This document shows, piece after piece, positions 60,801 through 64,000 of a stretch of 64,000 nt of DNA (position 1 is its first letter; each line of letters begins with the position of its first letter). The notes below the pieces were generated by a model. It was not told the DNA's origin. It saw only the letters and a program-made list of their open reading frames with translations, and made no database searches. Position numbers and translations under genes: made by a program. The DNA is from UBA5287 sp041672395. GTDB lineage: Bacteria; Bacteroidota; Bacteroidia; Bacteroidales; Dysgonomonadaceae. Where the stretch lies: positions 1 to 64,000 of the forward strand of contig JBAYZS010000002.1 of NCBI GenBank assembly GCA_041672395.1, read 5' to 3'.

Positions 60801-61448
60801 ATGATGAAAAAGATAATAATCATAGCGCTGACCTTGATAATGTCGTCATTTATTGCTTTTGGACAGAGCTCAACGGAAGCAAAAAGCATCTTGGATAAAA
60901 CTTATAATGCTTATCTGAAATCTAACGGAATCCAATTGAATTTTGATATAGTGACTACTGATTCAAAAGGTAATAATACTTACAATGAAAAAGGAGTTGC
61001 AAAAATTAAAGGTAATTCGTTTACACTAAACACGGATAATGTAAATGCATGGTTCAACGGAACAACACAATGGTGGATGTTCAAAGAATCAAATGAAGTG
61101 AATATTAGCAATCCTTCAAATCAAGATTTAACGGCAAGTCCCACCGGATGGTTAAGTTTGTATAAAACAGGCTTTACACTGAAAAAGCCGGTAATTAAAA
61201 CCATAAATGGTAAAAATGCTTATGTTATAAACATGACTCCAAACACTCAAAACTCTGATTTTAAGGAGGCAACATTGGCTGTCGACAAAAACAATAATAC
61301 TCTTTTACAAATTGTACTTAAACTTAAAGATAATTCTGTAGCAAAAATTAATATCAGTAACTACAATTCAAATTATAAGTTCAACGACTCTACTTTCATC
61401 TTCAACAAATCAGATTATCCGGGTGTAGAAATCATTGATTTGAGATAA
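60801..61448 (+). CDS. LolA-like outer membrane lipoprotein carrier
   Basis: 215 residues from ATG 60801 (or 60804). Signal peptide 1-20 (IIIIALTLIMSSFIAFG). LDKTYNAYLKSNGIQLNFDI, TTQWWMFKESNEVNISNPSN and AKINISNYNSNYKFNDSTFI match the LolA beta-sandwich. Carries lipoproteins across the periplasm. Its terminator is at 61537. Confidence 0.88.
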   Translation: MMKKIIIIALTLIMSSFIAFGQSSTEAKSILDKTYNAYLKSNGIQLNFDIVTTDSKGNNTYNEKGVAKIKGNSFTLNTDNVNAWFNGTTQWWMFKESNEVNISNPSNQDLTASPTGWLSLYKTGFTLKKPVIKTINGKNAYVINMTPNTQNSDFKEATLAVDKNNNTLLQIVLKLKDNSVAKINISNYNSNYKFNDSTFIFNKSDYPGVEIIDLR

Positions 61449-61510
61449 TTTGTTTTGTTTACTATAGATAGATTTTTACTATATCATTTTATTAGTTATC
61501 AAAATTAATG

Positions 61511-61518
61511 TAACTTTG
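61511..61518 (+). promoter_or_regulatory. -7 element upstream of trxB
   Basis: TAACTTTG; start near 61525 would place the terminator-like hairpin at 61537 inside the trxB leader. A -33 TTG is not visible. Confidence 0.4.
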
Positions 61519-61536
61519 AAACAAATAAAAAATATG

Positions 61537-61565
61537 AACCTTCTCTTAATTAGAGAAGGTTTTTT
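61537..61565 (+). terminator. Terminator hairpin between the LolA-like gene and trxB
   Basis: AACCTTCTCT and AGAGAAGGTT pair perfectly across a TAATT loop and are followed by TTTTT. It lies 16 bases before the trxB ATG, so it probably ends the LolA-like transcript while possibly also acting in the trxB leader. Confidence 0.85.
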
Positions 61566-61580
61566 AAACGCATACACAAT

Positions 61581-62522
61581 ATGAGAAATAAAGTACGATG
61601 TCTGATTATTGGATCAGGACCTGCCGGATATACAGCAGCTATTTATGCATCACGAGCAAACCTGGAACCTGTATTGTTTGAAGGGATGCAACCCGGAGGA
61701 CAATTAACAACTACAACTGAAGTGGAAAACTTTCCGGGTTATCCTGAAGGAATTACAGGACCGGAATTAATGGAGGACTTGAAAAAACAAGCTCAACGCT
61801 TTGGTGCTGAGATATATCCGGGAAGGGCTACAGCTGTTGATTTTTCTGTACGGCCTCTAAAAGTGACTATCGATAATGAACAAGTAATTGAAGCGGATTC
61901 GGTGATTATCTCTACTGGGGCTTCAGCAAAATATTTGGGCATTCCGGATGAAACAAAATATGCGGGACAAGGGGTTTCGGCATGTGCTACATGCGATGGC
62001 TTTTTCTATCGTAAGAAAAAAGTTGCAGTCGTTGGAGGTGGAGATACGGCTTGTGAAGAGGCTACTTATTTGGCTGGTCTGGCAGATAAAGTATATTTGA
62101 TTGTCCGTAAACCTTTTTTGAGAGCTTCTCAAATTATGCAAGATCGGGTAAAGAATAACCCAAAAATTGAGGTGCTTTTTGAACACAATACTCTTGGATT
62201 GTTTGGCAACAACGGTGTTGAAGGTGTACATTTAGTAAAACGACTTGGACAGCCTGACGAAGAGAAGGTTGATATTGCTGTTGACGGATTTTTCCTTGCT
62301 ATTGGACACAAACCTAATACAGAAATCTTTAAAGACTATTTGACATTGGATGAAACTGGTTATATCATAACAGAACAACCGACCACAAAGACTAATATTG
62401 AAGGAGTTTTTGCCGCAGGTGATGCTGCTGATACAATTTATAAACAAGCAATTACCGCTGCTGGAACAGGTTGCCGTGCGGCAATGGATGCAGAAAGATA
62501 TTTGTCTGAAAAGGGTCTGTAA
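61581..62522 (+). CDS. trxB: Thioredoxin-disulfide reductase
   Basis: 313 residues. FAD site GSGPAGYTAAIYASRA, catalytic CATCDG (about 134-139), NADPH site VVGGGDTACEEATYLAGLA, and GVFAAGDAAD near the end. Reduces thioredoxin for Tpx, GPx and other enzymes. Followed by a bidirectional terminator. Confidence 0.98.
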   Translation: MRNKVRCLIIGSGPAGYTAAIYASRANLEPVLFEGMQPGGQLTTTTEVENFPGYPEGITGPELMEDLKKQAQRFGAEIYPGRATAVDFSVRPLKVTIDNEQVIEADSVIISTGASAKYLGIPDETKYAGQGVSACATCDGFFYRKKKVAVVGGGDTACEEATYLAGLADKVYLIVRKPFLRASQIMQDRVKNNPKIEVLFEHNTLGLFGNNGVEGVHLVKRLGQPDEEKVDIAVDGFFLAIGHKPNTEIFKDYLTLDETGYIITEQPTTKTNIEGVFAAGDAADTIYKQAITAAGTGCRAAMDAERYLSEKGL

Positions 62523-62527
62523 TCAAT

Positions 62528-62568
62528 AAAAAAAGAGGGTTACTCATTGAAGAGTAAACCTCTTTTTT
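62528..62568. terminator. Bidirectional terminator between trxB and the VOC gene
   Basis: AAAAAAGAGG with TTACTC pairs to GAGTAA with CCTCTTTTTT (one bulged base per arm) across a short loop; both strands carry a T-run, and the genes converge here. Confidence 0.92.
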
Positions 62569-62575
62569 CTTATTA

Positions 62576-63013
62576 TCATATTTCCTTACGACTCATGTCA
62601 TATGTGATCATCCACCAAATACCGAATTTATCTCGCAAACTTCCATAATAATCTCCCCAAAACATCTCATCCATAGGCATTTCTACCTCGCCTTCAGAAG
62701 AGAGTTCGTTGAATAATCTGTCCGCCTCTTCGCGACTGTCGACAGAGATACAGATATAGTTGCTGTTACCTGCTTTGTAACCGACACTCTGAGCGCCAAA
62801 CACGTCTGATCCCATTAGAACTTCTTCACCAATAGGAAGGGAGACATGCAACACAAGATTGCGTTCTTCTTCGGAAATTGTCATTCCTTCCATTTTGATA
62901 TCTCCATATCTCATTATGTCTCCCTTAAAATCACCGCCAAAAACGGACTTGTAGAAATTGAAAGCTTTTTCACATGTACCATTAAAATTTAGGTACGGAT
63001 TTAATTTTACCAT
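62576..63013 (-). CDS. VOC-family (PhnB/glyoxalase-like) protein
   Basis: 145 residues. NPYLNFNGTCEKAFNFYKSV then FGGDFKG and WGDYYGSLRDKFGIWWMI are typical of the PhnB subgroup of VOC proteins (metal ligands His/Glu partly replaced). Substrate unknown. Confidence 0.88.
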   Translation of the reverse strand: MVKLNPYLNFNGTCEKAFNFYKSVFGGDFKGDIMRYGDIKMEGMTISEEERNLVLHVSLPIGEEVLMGSDVFGAQSVGYKAGNSNYICISVDSREEADRLFNELSSEGEVEMPMDEMFWGDYYGSLRDKFGIWWMITYDMSRKEI

Positions 63014-63095
63014 AATTTTTATTGTTTAAGTAGTTGAAAAGAATAAAGAAAACTCGCTTGATATCATGCCCATCGGAATTTAATGTTTGGCAGCT

Positions 63096-64000
63096 CTAAA
63101 ATGATGCACTGATTGCCTCATTAACAGAAGGATAAAGAAATTGATATCCCGTAGAAAGGATTTTTTGCGAAGAGACACGACTTCCCTCAAGAACCATGCC
63201 TGCTGATTTACCCATGATAAGTCGCATTAGGAAAGACGGAATATTAGGAAAGAATAATGGACGATGCAATTCCTTTGCTAATGCTCTCGTAAACTCAGCA
63301 TTCGTGACATGTTGCGGGGCTACGGCATTATAGATACCATGCATCAATTTGTTTTCTACTGCTTTAACATACATATTACAGAGATCTTCTAAATATATCC
63401 AACTCATATACTGCTTACCATTTCCAAAAGATGCACCCATTCCAAACTTTGTAAGCATCTTCATCTTTTTGAATCCTTCATTATCATTAGAAATTACGAA
63501 TGCAGTACGTAATACTACAGTACGAATTCCTAACTCTTCATGAAAACCTAATGCTGCTGCCTCCCACTTTTTGCAAGTACTACTGAGAAAATCATTTTGT
63601 GCGGGTTGATCTTCTTCAGTATATATTTTATTGCTTGTATGCATTCCATAATACCCAACTGCCGAAGCAGAAATGAATGCTTCAGGTCTTTTTGACATCA
63701 ACATGACTGTTCCTAATAACATCTTTGTCGTCTGTACGCGACTCTCTACAATCTGCTGCTTCTTACGCGGGGTCCATAGACCCTTACCAAGGTTCGATCC
63801 CGCCAAATGAATAATAACATTGGCCTTTTCTAGAGCTTCTTTGTCTATTTCGTTTTTTTGGTAGTTCCAACGGTATTGGGGAATTTCAGCATTCATATTC
63901 CGTTCTCTGCTTAACCAAATCACGTTGTATCCTTTCTCAAAGAGTATCTCGGAAAGTCGACTTCCAATCATACCCGAACCTCCTGTTATTAAGATTGTCT
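63096..64000 (-). CDS. TIGR01777-type NAD-dependent epimerase (5' end beyond the window)
   Basis: At least 301 residues. Beyond the internal ATG at 63971, the frame reads on to the window edge as TILITGGSGMIGSRLSEILF, the Rossmann start, so only a few N-terminal residues are missing. Further motifs: VIHLAGSNLGKGLWTPRKKQ, SASAVGYYG (catalytic Tyr), SWIYLEDLCNMYVKA and GIYNAVAPQHVTNAEF. The family resembles sugar epimerases, but its substrate is not known. Confidence 0.93.
   Translation of the reverse strand, partial: TILITGGSGMIGSRLSEILFEKGYNVIWLSRERNMNAEIPQYRWNYQKNEIDKEALEKANVIIHLAGSNLGKGLWTPRKKQQIVESRVQTTKMLLGTVMLMSKRPEAFISASAVGYYGMHTSNKIYTEEDQPAQNDFLSSTCKKWEAAALGFHEELGIRTVVLRTAFVISNDNEGFKKMKMLTKFGMGASFGNGKQYMSWIYLEDLCNMYVKAVENKLMHGIYNAVAPQHVTNAEFTRALAKELHRPLFFPNIPSFLMRLIMGKSAGMVLEGSRVSSQKILSTGYQFLYPSVNEAISASF

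Noticed and set aside
1..64000. CRISPR arrays, insertion sequences, rRNA genes
   Set aside because: No regularly spaced repeats of CRISPR length, transposase reading frames with terminal inverted repeats, or rRNA sequences were recognised.

Overview
The window looks like chromosomal DNA of an anaerobic or microaerophilic Bacteroidota, most likely order Bacteroidales. The reasons are: AT-rich intergenic DNA; repeated promoter -7 elements of the form TAnnTTTG, some with a TTG about 23 bases upstream; few Shine-Dalgarno sites; families typical of the phylum (DUF5606, DUF2582-type winged helix, DMP19/DUF4375, SPOR lipoprotein, BACON and CotH domains, GH92/GH95/GH125 glycosidases, AMP nucleosidase, FadL-type porin); and a 345-residue AsnA. 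The genus cannot be fixed from this piece.

Layout. 1-3400: a GH95 alpha-L-fucosidase running off the left edge and a CotH-type lipoprotein, separated by short direct repeats. 3900-11400: the most unusual block, a tightly packed rightward operon with a DUF134 HTH protein, an MBL hydrolase, two NifX/NifB-like cofactor-binding proteins, a Gly-rich DUF5320 protein, a 31-residue membrane peptide, two MinD-type ATPases with inserted ferredoxin domains, an Mrp-type ATPase, a radical SAM protein, a peptide deformylase and a DUF4405 membrane protein. The core resembles the anaerobe-specific orange protein (ORP) type of module known from Desulfovibrio, here with extra partners. 11400-26000: housekeeping genes (ung, asnA, pyrD/pyrK, holA) mixed with a broken TRIC-type channel gene, a TonB receptor, a hemerythrin/LuxR pair, and a CI-like repressor beside a gene-free stretch full of TACATTTG octamers.

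26000-36200: amn, an HsdR-N nuclease-like orphan, panB, a FadL-type porin, a very low-complexity Tyr/Gly/Trp and Ser/Arg-rich secreted protein, a PhnP-like hydrolase, SPOR, DUF3472 and DUF4382 proteins, lipB, and one initiator tRNA. 36200-42400: an RlpA-like protein, a GH92 plus GH125 alpha-mannosidase pair with an Lrp/AsnC regulator, and an M20 amidohydrolase. 42400-64000: DUF1015, DMP19, DUF5606, cdsA, galE, plsC, an NfeD-type protease, folK, a large PEP/pyruvate-binding receiver protein, a lytic transglycosylase, uvrA, tpx, ftsK, a LolA-like carrier, trxB, a VOC protein and a TIGR01777-type epimerase cut by the right edge. A short candidate transcript with its own promoter and terminator lies near 47540.

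Functional threads: metal or Fe-S cofactor handling under anaerobiosis (3900-11400), oxidative or nitrosative stress defence (hemerythrin, GPx, Tpx, TrxB), and host or fungal glycan use (GH95, GH92, GH125). All calls come from reading motifs and comparing with remembered families. No database search was run.
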